From positions 1 to 64,000 of the forward strand of contig JACEEZ010019084.1 of assembly GCA_016584305.1 (NCBI GenBank): a DNA stretch of 64,000 bases, in the 5' to 3' direction. Below, in pieces: positions 23,742-33,975 of this stretch; the stretch's first letter is position 1; each line of letters begins with the position of its first letter. This DNA comes from Chionoecetes opilio. Taxonomy: Eukaryota; Arthropoda; Malacostraca; Decapoda; Majidae. The position numbers and the translations under genes were made by a program. The notes beneath the pieces were generated by a model. It was not told the origin of the DNA, made no database searches, and was given only the letters and a program-made list of their open reading frames with translations.

Positions 23742-25474
23742 CCTTAAGAACATAAGAACATAAGAAAATAAGGAAGTTACAAGAGGCCGCGAGGCCTACA
23801 CGTGGTAGTTCCTGTCACCTAACACTACCTACATCCACCTTTCATCCCCATCCATGAACATATCCAGCTCCCCTTTAAAGCTCCTCTAATGACTAACTAC
23901 CTGCCTACTGAGACCATTCCATTCATTCACGACCCTATTTGTGAGCCAGTTTTTCCCAATTTCCTTTCTAATTCTACGCTTTTCCAGCTTGAATCCGTTA
24001 CTTCTTGTTCTACCCTGGTTAAAAGCCGTAAGAACTTTTCCTACCTCTCCTTTATTAAATCTCTTTATCCACTTTAAAAACTTCTATCAGATCGCCCTTA
24101 CTCTCGTCTCTCGAGTGAGTGTAATTTTAATAACTTCAATCTCTTTCATAACAATGTTACGCATCCTTTTATCATGTTGGTCTTCCTTTTTGCACTTTTT
24201 CTAACGACACTATATCCATCCAGTAATATGGAGACCAAAACTGAACTGCAAAGTCTAGGTGAGGCCTGAATAGAGCCAGATAAAGCTTTAGAATAACTTC
24301 CGCACTTCTACTTTTAACACTTCTGGTAATGAATCCTAATACTCTATTAGCTCTATTTCTGGCCTCAATACATTGTTTCCCAGGTCGGAGGTCGGGCTCA
24401 CCTCACTCCAAGATCTTTTTCACCTTCTGATCTTTTCAGCGATACATTGCTTATGGTGTATGTATTACCAGGGTTTTTCCTACCAACATCATAACGCTAC
24501 ATTTTATCAATATTAAATTCCATCTGCCATCTGATGCCCACTCGTTAAGTTTATCTAAGTTCCCTGCAATATGTTTTCGTCAGACTGGGATCCAATAAAT
24601 CCTACCTAACTCGTCTCATCGCAAACTGCTGATATCACTGTCTAATTCCACTATCAAGTTCGTTGATGATAAATCAAAAATAGTATGGGCCCAAAACAGA
24701 CCCTTGTGGAAATCACTTGTAACCAGTCCCCATCAGGTTGGACCATTAATTGTGAACCCTTTGTTGCTATTACTTAGCCAAGCTTGATCCAATGAAGAAC
24801 CTTCCCATCTATACATGGAGCTCTAACCTTATTTAAGAGTCGTCGTGTGGTACTTTGTCAAATGCCCCTTACTAAAGTCCAGATATATTCATCCTAATTC
24901 CTATTTTATTCTGCCGTCTTAAAACTTCCTATAAAAACTCAATCAATTGGTGGAAGACATGATCTACCTTGGTGAATCCATGTTGTGAATCATTGATCCA
25001 AAACTACGTTACTAAGTGCTCTATAATGTTGATTTTGCAATAATAGATTACAATAATTTACCCACCATGATTTATATACGGGTCGATAATTTGACTTAGT
25101 CCTCTGTCTCCCTCATTAAATATGGGAACAAACATTTCCTCTCCTCCAACATACACATGCACATCGGCATATTCTTCAACCGAATTCCCAAAATGTGCAC
25201 TAACGGCTTCCTAAGAGCCTCCTTGCATTCCTTTAATACCCTGGATACACTTCATCTGGTCCTGGCGAATTAATTGTTTAATTTTTCTATTCCCCTCCTC
25301 CACCATTTCCCTAGTTATCCACAATATCTTGAGTTTTCTCCTCATCGCTCCTTTGACATCTGTTCACTATCAGGTATCTTCTGTGTATCCTCCTCCGTAA
25401 AAACACGTAAGAAATAATCATTTAGACTCCTACAATATCCTCATCCCGTATTTTAAGACCTCACCTGTCCTGAC
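23742..25474 (-). mobile_element. CR1-like LINE, 5'-truncated, minus strand
   Basis: The element's 3' tail (TAAGAACATAAGAACATAAG on the plus strand) lies at 23745-23767. The 3' UTR carries the GCCGCGAGGCCTACAC block, and the RT ORF runs to 25474, where the sequence turns back on itself. Same family as 60030-63117. Roughly the last 1.7 kb of the element is present. Confidence 0.78.
23835..25474 (-). pseudogene. RT of CR1-like LINE (degenerate)
   Basis: Minus-strand frames show the CR1-type order. From the 5' side: a palm block with KSNNYRP-type spacing, a DFSKAFDKVPH-like motif A near 24850-24890, a GVPQGSV-equivalent near 24690-24720, a FADD-equivalent near 24640-24660, an LALFRPHLDFAVQFW-like block near 24240-24290, the VQR region, and the RGDLIEVFKW-like block near 24060-24110. 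The last residues lie near 23870 (ELDMFMDGDE-like). Numerous single-base gains and losses break every frame, so this is a dead copy. Confidence 0.7.
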
Positions 25475-26125
25475 ATAGGTCAGGACAGGGTGAGGTCTAA
25501 CGGATGGGATATGTTTAAAATCTAAATGATTATTTCCTAAGTGTTTTTACTGAGGAGGATACACAGACGATACTGATAGTGAACAGTGTTCAAAGTAAGC
25601 GATGAGGAGAAAACTCAAAGATATTTGATAACTAAGGAAATGTGGAAGAGGGATAGAAAATGAAGAATTTAAAATCGCCAGTACCAGCTGAAGTGTATCC
25701 CAGGGTATTAAAGAATGCAAGGAGGTTGTTAGTGAGTAGTTATTGCACATTTTTTGGAAATCGGTTGCGAGATAGGCCCAGTGTGCCATTATGTGGAGGA
25801 AAGGGCAATATTGTTCCATATTAAAAAAAGGGAGACAGAGCGCACCCGTATCGACCCATAATTATCTACCCGTAAGTTCTAAACGCAGTGGTGGGTAATT
25901 TATTGGAATCTATTAATGCAAAAAACCATTGGCGAGCAATTAGAGAAACATATTTGTGATCCATGATTCACAACATGGATTCACCAAGGGTAGCGTCATG
26001 TCTCACCAATTTATTGAGTTTTTATAGGAAAGTTTTTGAGGTACGGCAGATAATGATAAGTATTATGATATAATATATTGGACTTTAGTAAGGCATTTGA
26101 CAAGCGGTACCAAACGAGCCGATTG
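24835..26125. repeat. LINE palindrome with a 4-bp centre
   Basis: The left arm 24835-25474 is the reverse complement of 25479-26125, with small indels. At the centre GACCTCACCTGTCCTGAC (25457-25474) faces GTCAGGACAGGGTGAGGTC (25479-25497), separated by ATAG. The outer end is near the GGTAC(C/A)AAACGAG block at 26105. Both arms are the same part of the CR1-like LINE. Confidence 0.85.
25479..26125 (+). mobile_element. CR1-like LINE fragment, plus strand (right arm of the palindrome)
   Basis: About 650 bases of the RT region, starting at the same element position where the minus copy stops. A LINE block around 25960-26000 (CACAACATGGATTCACCAAG) and a DFSKAF-equivalent near 26088 are readable. 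It ends without a 3' UTR or tail. Confidence 0.75.
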
Positions 26126-26834
26126 AATACTTTTGAAGGGTTGGTTTTGGGCTAAAAAACACTTTAGGAGTATTAGATAAAAGGAAAAACTATGGCGGTA
26201 ACGCTTGCAGCATTCACAAACTAGTAGGACTCATGACGTTTGCGTGCGTGTGTGAGGGTGTGATTGGAATCACACGGAACACAAAGGGAGGAATCACACG
26301 GAACGTGGTCTACCACCAGGTCACTTTGACCAGTGACCATACGAATGCATCAACCACGATGGAGTTTGCAATCACATGTTGCCTAATATAATAGTATTAT
26401 CTTATACTACAATTACAAACATCAATACATGGGTCCGAAGGGTCCACAGCACTTGTAAATATCTAACACGATTACAAAAAAAAATTCGCCTATTAGATAA
26501 TGACGTTATTAAATACAATTTAATTACTTCATGTCAATGATAAATGTAAAGTATATTTGCATATCCAAATAACGATATAATAAATAATAAACACATCACC
26601 ACCACCAAAGAAGCATCACCTTCATTATAAATCTTCACTTTCTTCTTACACACCTTTTTACACGTTGACTTATTCAAAACCACACACACACACACAAACG
26701 CAGACACACCTCCCTTTTATCAGTTGTTAAAAGACCATTAAAATAAAAGACAATATTTCTTGAAGTTTTTGTCGATGATTGAAATGTTTCTGTCATGAAA
26801 CCTCGAAAAAATGACGGCTTTTACTTCATCACAT

Positions 26835-26836
<2 letters not shown>
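26126..26836. other. Unassigned DNA
   Basis: No gene. Contains a perfect short inverted repeat GTGTGATT-GG-AATCACAC at 26258-26275 and two copies of GGAATCACACGGAAC (about 26266-26280 and 26291-26305). A short (CA)n is at 26681-26696. Confidence 0.5.
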
Positions 26837-26869
<33 letters not shown>

Positions 26870-26913
26870 GAGGAGAGGAGAGAGAGAGAGAGAGGAGAGA
26901 GAGAGAGGAGAGT

Positions 26914-26985
<72 letters not shown>

Positions 26986-27036
26986 CGAGAGAGAGAGAGA
27001 GAGAGAGAGATGAGAGAGAGAAAGAGAGAGAGAGAG

Positions 27037-27084
<48 letters not shown>

Positions 27085-27177
27085 GAGGAGAGAGAGGAGA
27101 GAGAGAGAGGAGAGAGAAGAGAGAGAGGAGAGAGAGGACGAGGAGGAGAGAAGAGAGAGGGAGAAGAGAGAGAGAGA
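26837..27177. repeat. (GA)n microsatellite
   Basis: About 340 bases of GA with GGA interruptions. Arg/Glu and Ser/Leu ORFs on the two strands are artefacts. Confidence 0.95.
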
Positions 27178-27197
27178 TTCATATAGATTCAAAACTT

Positions 27198-27246
27198 TTT
27201 TTCACAATTAACATTTGTGAAAAAGACTGTTCAGGATAACAGTCTT
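27198..27246 (-). promoter_or_regulatory. Tandem hairpins at the 3' end of element A
   Basis: Two adjacent perfect stems. TTTTTCACAA (27198-27207) pairs with TTGTGAAAAA (27215-27224) across a 7-base loop. AAGACTGTT (27223-27231) pairs with AACAGTCTT (27238-27246) across a 6-base loop. They share two bases. They lie just inside the element's 3' end, where some LINE RTs are known to recognise a stem-loop in their RNA. That role is an inference. Confidence 0.5.
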
Positions 27247-27387
27247 ATCTGGGTTTATACAGAGTTTAGCTGATGAAAAAACAAGTACATCGATATGAGT
27301 GACAATGGTAGTTGTAGTAGGTTATGCATATAAGAGGAGGAACAGAGGAAGATCATTATAGTTTTTGTTGTCCTTAGATTAATCACT

Positions 27388-28272
27388 TTATGGCACAGAA
27401 TTCGGGATGCACACTTTGGATTGTTTGGGAGGATATTATTGAAGTGATGCACAAGTTCAGCAAGGTGGGTGAAGGCACAGAACACTGTTGTCTTTGACGG
27501 GTGACGTGGCCACAGTCACGAAGGTAGTGAGCAAGGGTGTGCCCATCATCAACTGCACACAGTCTTCAGCGTCTCCCTTCCTCCGGCGTGTTGATGCCGA
27601 TTTCCCATCCATAAGGGTACCCAAGTTGATCCTGGATCTCACCACCTCGCACAGCCGGCTTAGGTGGCGTGGTGGTGGAGGCGGGCAGTCAGCGGCCACA
27701 TCGGTGAACCACCGGGCACTCGCGCTGCCGCGGCATGCTTCTTGGTCTTGCACCCTCCGTTTATGTCCCTCTGCCCGGCGCCTCACTGTGCCCCGCAGCT
27801 GTTGGAGGGTCCTGGGAATAACGACAGTCACTGCTTCATTCATGGCCGCCTGATTGGCCAAGGTGTCTGCTTCCTTATTGCCTGATATGCCAACATGGGA
27901 CGCGACCCAGGTGACGGTGACGCTCCTGCCCATGTTGTGGATGGCCTTGACTGCCACACGAATGGCGCGTGTCAGGTGGATATTCTCAGTGTCCTGCTTG
28001 TTGATGGAAGCTATGGCGGTCATGGAGTCCGTGACGATGAGGATGTTGAAGCTGTGGGTGGTGTGGGCGTGATTTAGTGCTATATATATGGCTGCTAGTT
28101 CTGTTTGCGGGGAGGAAGATAAATCTGAGGACCGCGCGGAGGCTGTGGTGAGGTTGGCAGTGGCGGCAGGACCCTCGCCACCCACTTTGCACACAAAGGC
28201 CGCGCCTGATCTTCCTGCGTCAGGATCTGTTGAGCCATCGGGGTAGTAAACTGCTGCGTGTGGCTCCCTAAC
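27388..28272 (-). pseudogene. RNase H domain and C-terminal Cys/His motif of element A
   Basis: The minus-strand frame starts in YYPDGS near 28240. It continues with TELAAI near 28090-28110, TDSMTAI near 28010-28030 and VASHVGISGNKEAD near 27870-27910. These carry the four acidic residues expected of a ribonuclease H, which removes RNA from the RNA-DNA hybrid. The frame stays open to 27457. The usual CxxC-H-C tail reads in another frame (DGHTLAHYLRDC near 27500), so a frameshift near 27560 is needed, with a stop near 27388. The upstream join to RT also needs a frame change near 28275. The domain looks intact, the gene does not. Confidence 0.75.
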
Positions 28273-28333
28273 GCCTTGAACGTTTTTACAAAACTTCTTG
28301 CCTCAGTTCCACGGGTAGGCATTCACGTTTCTT

Positions 28334-28937
28334 TCACCGTAGTGGTCTGACGACTGTTTTGATGAGTGAGGCCTCCCATGGGGCCGTGGCGTTAAGCTCT
28401 GGAGGGATAATTGCGGTAATTATGGCCTCCCAGGCGACTCCAAAGTGCTGTAGAGTCTCTACCGCCCTCTTAAGCCACCTGCCTTGACCGCGTTGACCTT
28501 CATGATGGTTGTGAAGCTGTGTGTGAACGTCATCTGGATGGTCGGCTCTGATGTACGATTTTATGAGAAAGTTGGCCGTGTTGTTTTTAAATTTTGCTGT
28601 CAATGATTGTACTTGGGCGTCCGCCCTCATGTTTTCAATCTTGGTTCATTTCGGAGCTCCCAAGGCGGTCCTCAGCGCCTCATTCTGTATGATTTCCAGG
28701 GATTTGGCATCAGTGGTGGTTACGTTGAGGAGAGTGAAACTGGCATAATCAACATGTGAGCGCACCAAGGATTTGTATGCGCTCAAGATTACGGTGCCTG
28801 AAGCTCCCATTCCCTTTCCATGATAGCGCCCTCAGTATCCTATTCCTTGCCCTGCACTTGTCCTTCAGATGTTGGATCTCGGCCTTGCAGCTGTTGTTGC
28901 GGGCAACAATGACGCCAAGATAGCGATGCGTCGCCAC
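28334..28937 (-). pseudogene. RT thumb and linker of element A
   Basis: The minus strand gives ATHRYLGVIV directly after a TAG at about 28938-28940 that interrupts the run from the catalytic RT part. A frame change follows near 28815, after which LSAYKSLVRSHVDYASF reads through to a second in-frame stop (TGA for an expected TGG) near 28640. NMRADAQVQSLTAKF and the following linker then continue to about 28334. This is the usual thumb and connection to RNase H. Two nonsense changes and one frameshift are visible. Confidence 0.7.
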
Positions 28938-28940
28938 CCA

Positions 28941-30026
28941 CTACATGTTTTTGCCTTGGAGTTGTAGTGTGTTCAGGGGAGTGTTCCTTGTTTTGGCCAT
29001 GGCTTTGGTCTTGGTCTGAGATATGGTGAAGTCAATTTCTTCACATTTTTCCGCCAGAAGGTTCAGTGACTCTTGCATGGTATTGGTGGAGTCTCTGTCT
29101 GTCATCTGCAGGACAACGTCATCAGCATAGTCGATGTGTTGTGACCCCTCCGGGTAAGGGAGTCTGGCAAGCACGTTCATCAGGATATTAAACAGTGTAG
29201 GACTGATGACTACTCCCTGTGGCGTTCCATTTTCTAGCCTCATGTAAGCAGTAGCTTTCCCCTGGAATATAACACGGACCTTTCTGTCCGAGAGGTATTG
29301 CTGCACCCACAGGAGGAGCTTGTCCTTCACTCCCATCTTGGCGAGCTCAGCGAGGATGGGCAGTGGTTGTGCCCTGTCGAATGCTTTTTCTATATCAAGA
29401 AACCCAGCTGTCTTGGCCTTGTCCTTTGCATAGTAGTTGGCGAGGCAGTTGGCAGTGCTCCAATGCTTGACAAAGCCATTCACACCTGTATATAAATGGC
29501 CGATCTTGTAGGTGAGCCGGTTGAGTAACATGCGTTCCAGCATCTTACATAAGATTGAAGTGAGGCTGGTGGGGAGGAACTTGTTGTCTTCGCCTGGTTT
29601 TGGGACTGGAATGATATTATTAGCTGTTGTCCATTCCTGAGGGAGCGTCCCCTGGGTGAGGGACATGTTAAAGAGCTGCAGGTGAGGGTCACCTTCGACA
29701 TTGCAGACAGCGTTCAGCATGGAGTAGGTTATGCCGTCCTCACCAGGCGCTGCGTCACTACTCGTTTTCTGCGCCCTGAGCAGCTCCTCCCTCGTGATGG
29801 GCTCATCAGTGTCATCCGATAGGTGTGTGGCCGCTATGACGGCGGCCAGCCTCGCTGGACCAAGGTTGGTCTTGGCTACTTTGATGTTAGGAGATATATT
29901 TATATTCGCTAACCGCTCGTAGTAGTCCCTCATGAGCTCAGACGCCTTCCTCACCGGGTCGGGGTGGGCGGGAGGCTTCGTGTTTTTGCCTCTAACGCAT
30001 TTGACATGCCTCCACACCTGGGTCAT
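28941..30026 (-). pseudogene. Catalytic RT of element A (truncated at its 5' side by element B)
   Basis: A 361-residue open frame. Order: PPAHPDPVRKA linker (residues about 18-28), GEDGITYSML near residue 96, PQEWTTANNIIPVPKPG near residue 128, FLDIEKAFDRAQ (motif A, near 198), RLENGTPQGVVISPTLFN near 257, and HIDYADDVVL (catalytic YADD) near 290. TKTKAMAKT follows near 325. It makes cDNA from the element RNA. The first Met at 30026 is where element B joins, so it is a chance start. Upstream coding continues at 34331. The frame ends in TAG at 28938, one base change from GAG. Confidence 0.85.
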
Positions 30027-30059
30027 GTTTTTTTTGTTTTTTTAAATTTATTTACATCT

Positions 30060-30140
30060 ATTACATAATATATATATACATATACATATACATATGCACA
30101 TACATACACATACACATACATACACATACATATATACATA
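30060..30140. repeat. (TACA)n/(TA)n microsatellite in the 3' UTR of element B
   Basis: TATATA and TACACATACA units between the poly-A boundary and the GC-rich 3' UTR (30155-30246). Confidence 0.85.
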
Positions 30141-30246
30141 AAAAAAAAACAGTAATAAATGAGCGGGCATCAGCCCGCCGCTGTAGCCGCAGCCACAGTC
30201 AGGTCACAGGTGGGCGGGGCGTGAGGTCAATCCCGCTCCTTAGTGT

Positions 30247-32115
30247 TCATCGGGGGGGTGGGGCGGCACGCGCCACCTCCAGCAGCAGGGACAGATTTTT
30301 CTGAAACTGCCGTACGAGGGCGGCCGCGCTTTCCGGGCCGACGCACTGTCTGAGCCGCTCTGTAGCGGGACAGGAAAGCAGGTAGTGGGTCAGGGGATGG
30401 GGGGTCATATGAGGACAGTGCTCACACGGCCGCTCCTCAAACCCGTCCCTCAGCTCCTCCAGGGTTACGTAGCCAAGCCGAAGTCGGTGTAGAACGACCT
30501 CCTCGGCTCGGGACAGCTGCTGGGCGGGGCGTAACGGCTCGCTGTTGATCGTGGCTTGTTTGTGCAAGGCTGCCTGCCTCGATGTTTGCACCAGCTGACG
30601 ATACTGTTGCTCTGCGGCACAGACGGCAGCGCGTCTGGCCAGTACCTTGGCCCCTTGGATGCTGGGTAAGACAGTCAAGGCCACCGCTGGATGTCTGGTG
30701 GCCTCCCGGGCCGCCTCATCGGCCGCCTCGTTGCCACGGACGCCTATGTGGCTGGGCACCCAGTTGAACCTTACGCGGCGCCCCTGCGCGGCGAGGCCCT
30801 GGATGTGGCCCAGGATGGCGGTGGTGAGCTGCACGTTGTCCATCGGTGTGCGGGGCTGCCGTAGGACCTGCAGGGCAGACATGGAGTCGGTGTGAATCAC
30901 CACGACCTCCTCCTGTCGGCCCAGGCCGTGCTGTAGGGCGCGCTCTATCGCCACCAGCTCCGTCTGCAGCGTGAACCAATGGTCAGGTGTCCTCCAGGAC
31001 AGCACCTCACCGCCCGTAACCACCGCAGCACCTGTCAGGCCTCTCTCAGGGTCAACGGAGCCGTCGGTGTAGTAGATAGCGACCGCGACGCTGCTGGGAA
31101 CATTGGCGTGCGCCACCGCCTGCAGAGCGACGCTGCTGGGAACATTGGTGTGCGCCACCGCCTGCAGGGCGTGCTGCCTCAGCTCCTCCCGCGTGCACAA
31201 CGCCTTCGCGGCCGGCAGTGTGGCGATAATCACCTGGGCGGCAGAGAGCTGCAACGGTGGCGGAGCGACGTAGTTGACAGCGGGGCGGTCAGGTCCGTCC
31301 AGTAGCAGGTGGGTGTGGCCGGGGAGGAGGTGGATGGCGGCGTCTGCCACCCTCTGCAGCCAGGTGTTGCCCGGCGATAGGTCACGCTGCTGCTGTGGCA
31401 AGACCCTGCACAGCCTGTCCCGCGCGACAGACTCCCTTGCCTGGCAGAGGATCTTGGCCACCCGAGAGGCCACGATCTGTCGAACCCTGGTGGCTAGGGG
31501 CACCAACCGTGCCTCCGCCTGCATGACGCGGGTGTTTTCCCAGCGCGGTGCCCCCAGCAGGGTCCTCAAAGCTCGGTTCTGAAGGACCTCTAATTTCCTC
31601 TGCTGAGTAAGCGATAACGAGACAAGCACGGGCGCGCTGTAGTCTACAAGGGCGCGCACAGTGTGCACGTAGAAAAGGCGCAGCACTGATGACGTGACCC
31701 CGGCGTGGGTCCTCGTCATGGCCCTCATGACGTCGAGCCTGGTCTCAGCCCTCTCCCTCAGATACGTGACCTGAGTAGTGAAGTGGAGGCCCCGGTCATG
31801 CCACATTCCGAGGTACTGGAAGGCGTGGGTCCAAGCCAGCCTGATGCCCTGTATCTGTAGAGGACAGACCGGGGGGGCAGCGGCCTTGGACACCATGACC
31901 TTGGACTTCTCAGCCGATATCTTAAGACCCAGCTCTCTGCACTTGCAACTGACCAGGTCAAGGGCTTGCTGGGTCAGAGACACCCGGTCACCCCGGCCAG
32001 TGACGACAAGGACCAAGTCGTCGGCGTAGCTGAGAAGTGCCGTGCCCTCCCGGAACGGCAGGCCGACCAGCTGCTCCATCAGGAGGTTGAAAAGGGTGGG
32101 GCTTAGGACCCCGCC
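30247..32115 (-). pseudogene. RT 3' half, RNase H and Cys/His tail of element B
   Basis: One open frame of 610 residues from 32079, extending a little upstream to a TAG at 32116-32118. Catalytic YADD is at residues 18-21. The thumb includes RLFYVHTVRALVDYSAPV near residue 130. RNase H residues appear in order: YTDGS (about 338), TELVAI (about 373), HTDSMSAL (about 395) and PSHIGVRGNEAAD (about 440). A CEHC-H-C motif near residue 550 ends the protein, as in other I-clade elements. Just before RNase H a 42-bp unit is duplicated in frame (31085-31126, 31127-31168). The stop is a CAG to TAG change in GTPQGG, otherwise this would join the RT entry upstream. Confidence 0.88.
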
Positions 32116-32118
32116 CTA

Positions 32119-32907
32119 CGGCGTGCCGTTCTCCAGCTCCCTGTAGCTGGATTTGCGCCACTGGAACCTGACCCTGGCGCGGCGGTGCCAGAGGTAATCC
32201 TCAATCCAGGCGAGGTGTCTGCCCCGCACGCCCCGCCGCACCAGCGCGGCCAGGATGGCGTGGGCGTTGGCCAGCTCAAACGCCTTGTCCAGGTCAAGAA
32301 AGACGGCAACAGCAGGGCGGTTGTCGATTTGGGCCAGGAGGGCCATGACGCTGTTGGAGGTGCCCACCCCCGTGGTGAAGCCGAAGATGTGTGGGTGGAG
32401 GTCTCCTAGGCGCCACAGGAGGCGGGTCAGCACCATCCTCTCCGCCGTCTTGGCCGTGCAGCTCATCAGGGAGATTGGGCGCGGCTTGGTGGGTACCCTG
32501 GGCTTAGGGATGGGCTGGATGTCGGCCTCCTTCCACGCCGAGGGCAAGCGGCCAGCCAGCCAGGAGGAGTTGATCAGGGCCAGGAGTGCCGCCTCCCCGG
32601 CCGCCCCAGCGTGGGCCAGCATCGAGTAGGTGACGCCATCAGCGCCCACAGCGGTGTCCCGTTCCTTCCGGGCCCTTACCAGCTCCCGGGAAGTGAAGGG
32701 CTGATCAGTGGCGTCGGGGCGAGCGCGAGCGGCGCCGATGACAGCCTCGCGCACAGGTTGAAGCTGAACCTGCAGCCGCTGGACACGGGAGGGGAGTTGG
32801 TCACTGCTACCCCTAGAGACAAACATCCCCACCAGGCGCTCAGCCTCCTGTAACGGCTGGGGGTGGGCGGGAGGGCGGGGAGGTCTCTTTCTGGAGGCTG
32901 TCCTCAC
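32119..32907 (-). pseudogene. RT 5' half of element B
   Basis: A 263-residue frame beginning in the RT entry region. Landmarks: PPAHPQPLQEAERLVGMF (residues about 12-29), VGADGVTYSML near 92, PSAWKEADIQPIPKP near 122, ISLMSCTAKTAERM near 144, VFLDLDKAFELAN (motif A) near 200 and ELENGTP at the end. It stops at TAG 32116-32118 in the NGTPQGG motif. The frame also breaks upstream near 32907-32942, where it should join the endonuclease linker. The 32907 Met is a chance start. This domain is complete apart from the nonsense codon. Confidence 0.85.
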
Positions 32908-32941
32908 CTTGCCCCACAGCTCGGCCAGCTTGGTGTGTTGG

Positions 32942-33975
32942 TTAAAACCTGCGCACCATTCGAGCCATTTGGTTTCCCGAACCCGCCCCCGTGACCTGCC
33001 GAGCGTGCCTCACAACCTCACGCAGCAGCTCCAGATTGTTGGGTGTCGGCCGCCTGCTGTACAACTTCCGGTGGATGTTAACCATGTGGTTCTGTTCCCG
33101 CACCTCCTGGTTGTATAACCACCAGTTCTGGTTGTACCTGCGACCGGGAACGGGGACCTTCCGTGGTATGGCTGCCTCCGCCGCCCTCTTAATGGCCAAC
33201 GTCAGTTCGCTTTCACGCTGGTCCAGATCCTCCGGCGGCTCGTAGGTGGCCCACCACTCGGCCAGGATGGCCTGAAACAATGCCCAGTCCGCCCGCTGTA
33301 TATTCCACCGCGGCGGCGGGAGCTGTGGCAGCGGCCGGGTGACCTGCAGTGTAGTGGCGACTGCATAGTGGTCGCTGGTCAAAGTGGGGTGGACCTGCCA
33401 GGAGGCGGCCGGTGCCAGGTCACTGGAGATCAAGGTGAGGTCCAGCCTGCCACTCCGGACGTGGGTGGGCTCCCCGGTGTTTAGGAGGACAATTTCCGGC
33501 ACCTCCTCCAGCACCGCGGCTAGGTGGCGGCCCGCACGGTTGGTGGGGGAGACAGACTGCAGCATCGGGTGGTGGGCGTTGGGAAATCGCCACCCACCAG
33601 GACGCTGCTGTGTGTGGCGAGGGAGAGCAACTCATCGGCCTCCAGTTGCCTCCTCCAGCTGCTGTACACGTTGTATACAGTCAGTGGGAGGCCTGGAAGC
33701 TCCAGCTGCACTGCCATCACCTCCACGCCCTCGCCACAGTCCACGGGGTCCTCAATCCGACGATGCGGGAGAGCGCTGCGTACCACTACCACACAGCTTC
33801 GACGCCCATCCTCGCCACATGATAGGGAGTACACCGTGTATCCCGCTATCTTCCACTCAAAGTGCTCCGGCGTCAGCGTTTCCTGCAGGAGAACGAGGTC
33901 AAGGTCCTCCTCCACTATGGCCTGGAGGACCTCATGTCTCTTGATACGGAGCCCTTGAATGTTCCATTGGAGCAC
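32942..33975 (-). pseudogene. Endonuclease of element B (one frameshift)
   Basis: 33975-33570 encodes LQWNIQGL at the start, LLQETL near residue 30 (acidic metal ligand) and LVGGDF near residue 125. There the frame shifts, and the continuation (HHPMLQSV-like, then AGRHLAAVLEEVPEIVLLN) runs in the second frame from about 33565. That frame holds SGRLDLTL and TLTSDHYAV, the SDH motif that completes the active site. It extends through a linker to about 32942. All expected apurinic-endonuclease motifs are present. The single shift near 33575 could be a real indel or a read error. Confidence 0.85.

Larger units (their letters stand above)
19600..23840 (-). repeat. Giant inverted repeat, right arm
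   Basis: Mirror of 11387-15530 (see that entry for anchors). The inner part is an (AAT)n block, the reverse complement of the left (TTA)n block. The outer edge falls about 100 bases inside a CR1-like LINE, at the point where the left copy of that LINE stops. The right arm has fewer expanded homopolymers than the left between 21.6 and 23.8 kb. Confidence 0.85.

Noticed and set aside
23742..26125. Twin priming as the cause of the palindrome at 25476
   Set aside because: The two arms carry the same element segment. Twin priming gives adjacent, non-overlapping segments.
26821..27192. Ser/Leu and Arg/Glu ORFs
   Set aside because: Translation of a (GA)n microsatellite in both directions.
27190..27205. 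Target-site duplication of element A matching 37966 onwards
   Set aside because: I compared the flanks (about 27180-27195 against 37966-37980) and found no convincing match.
27457..28194. Host RNase H gene
   Set aside because: It lies directly downstream of a LINE RT in the same strand and order, with the same C-terminal Cys/His motif as other LINEs here.
30582..32853. Plus-strand ORFs opposite element B
   Set aside because: They are shadows of the GC-rich minus-strand RT and RNase H frames, with no independent motif.
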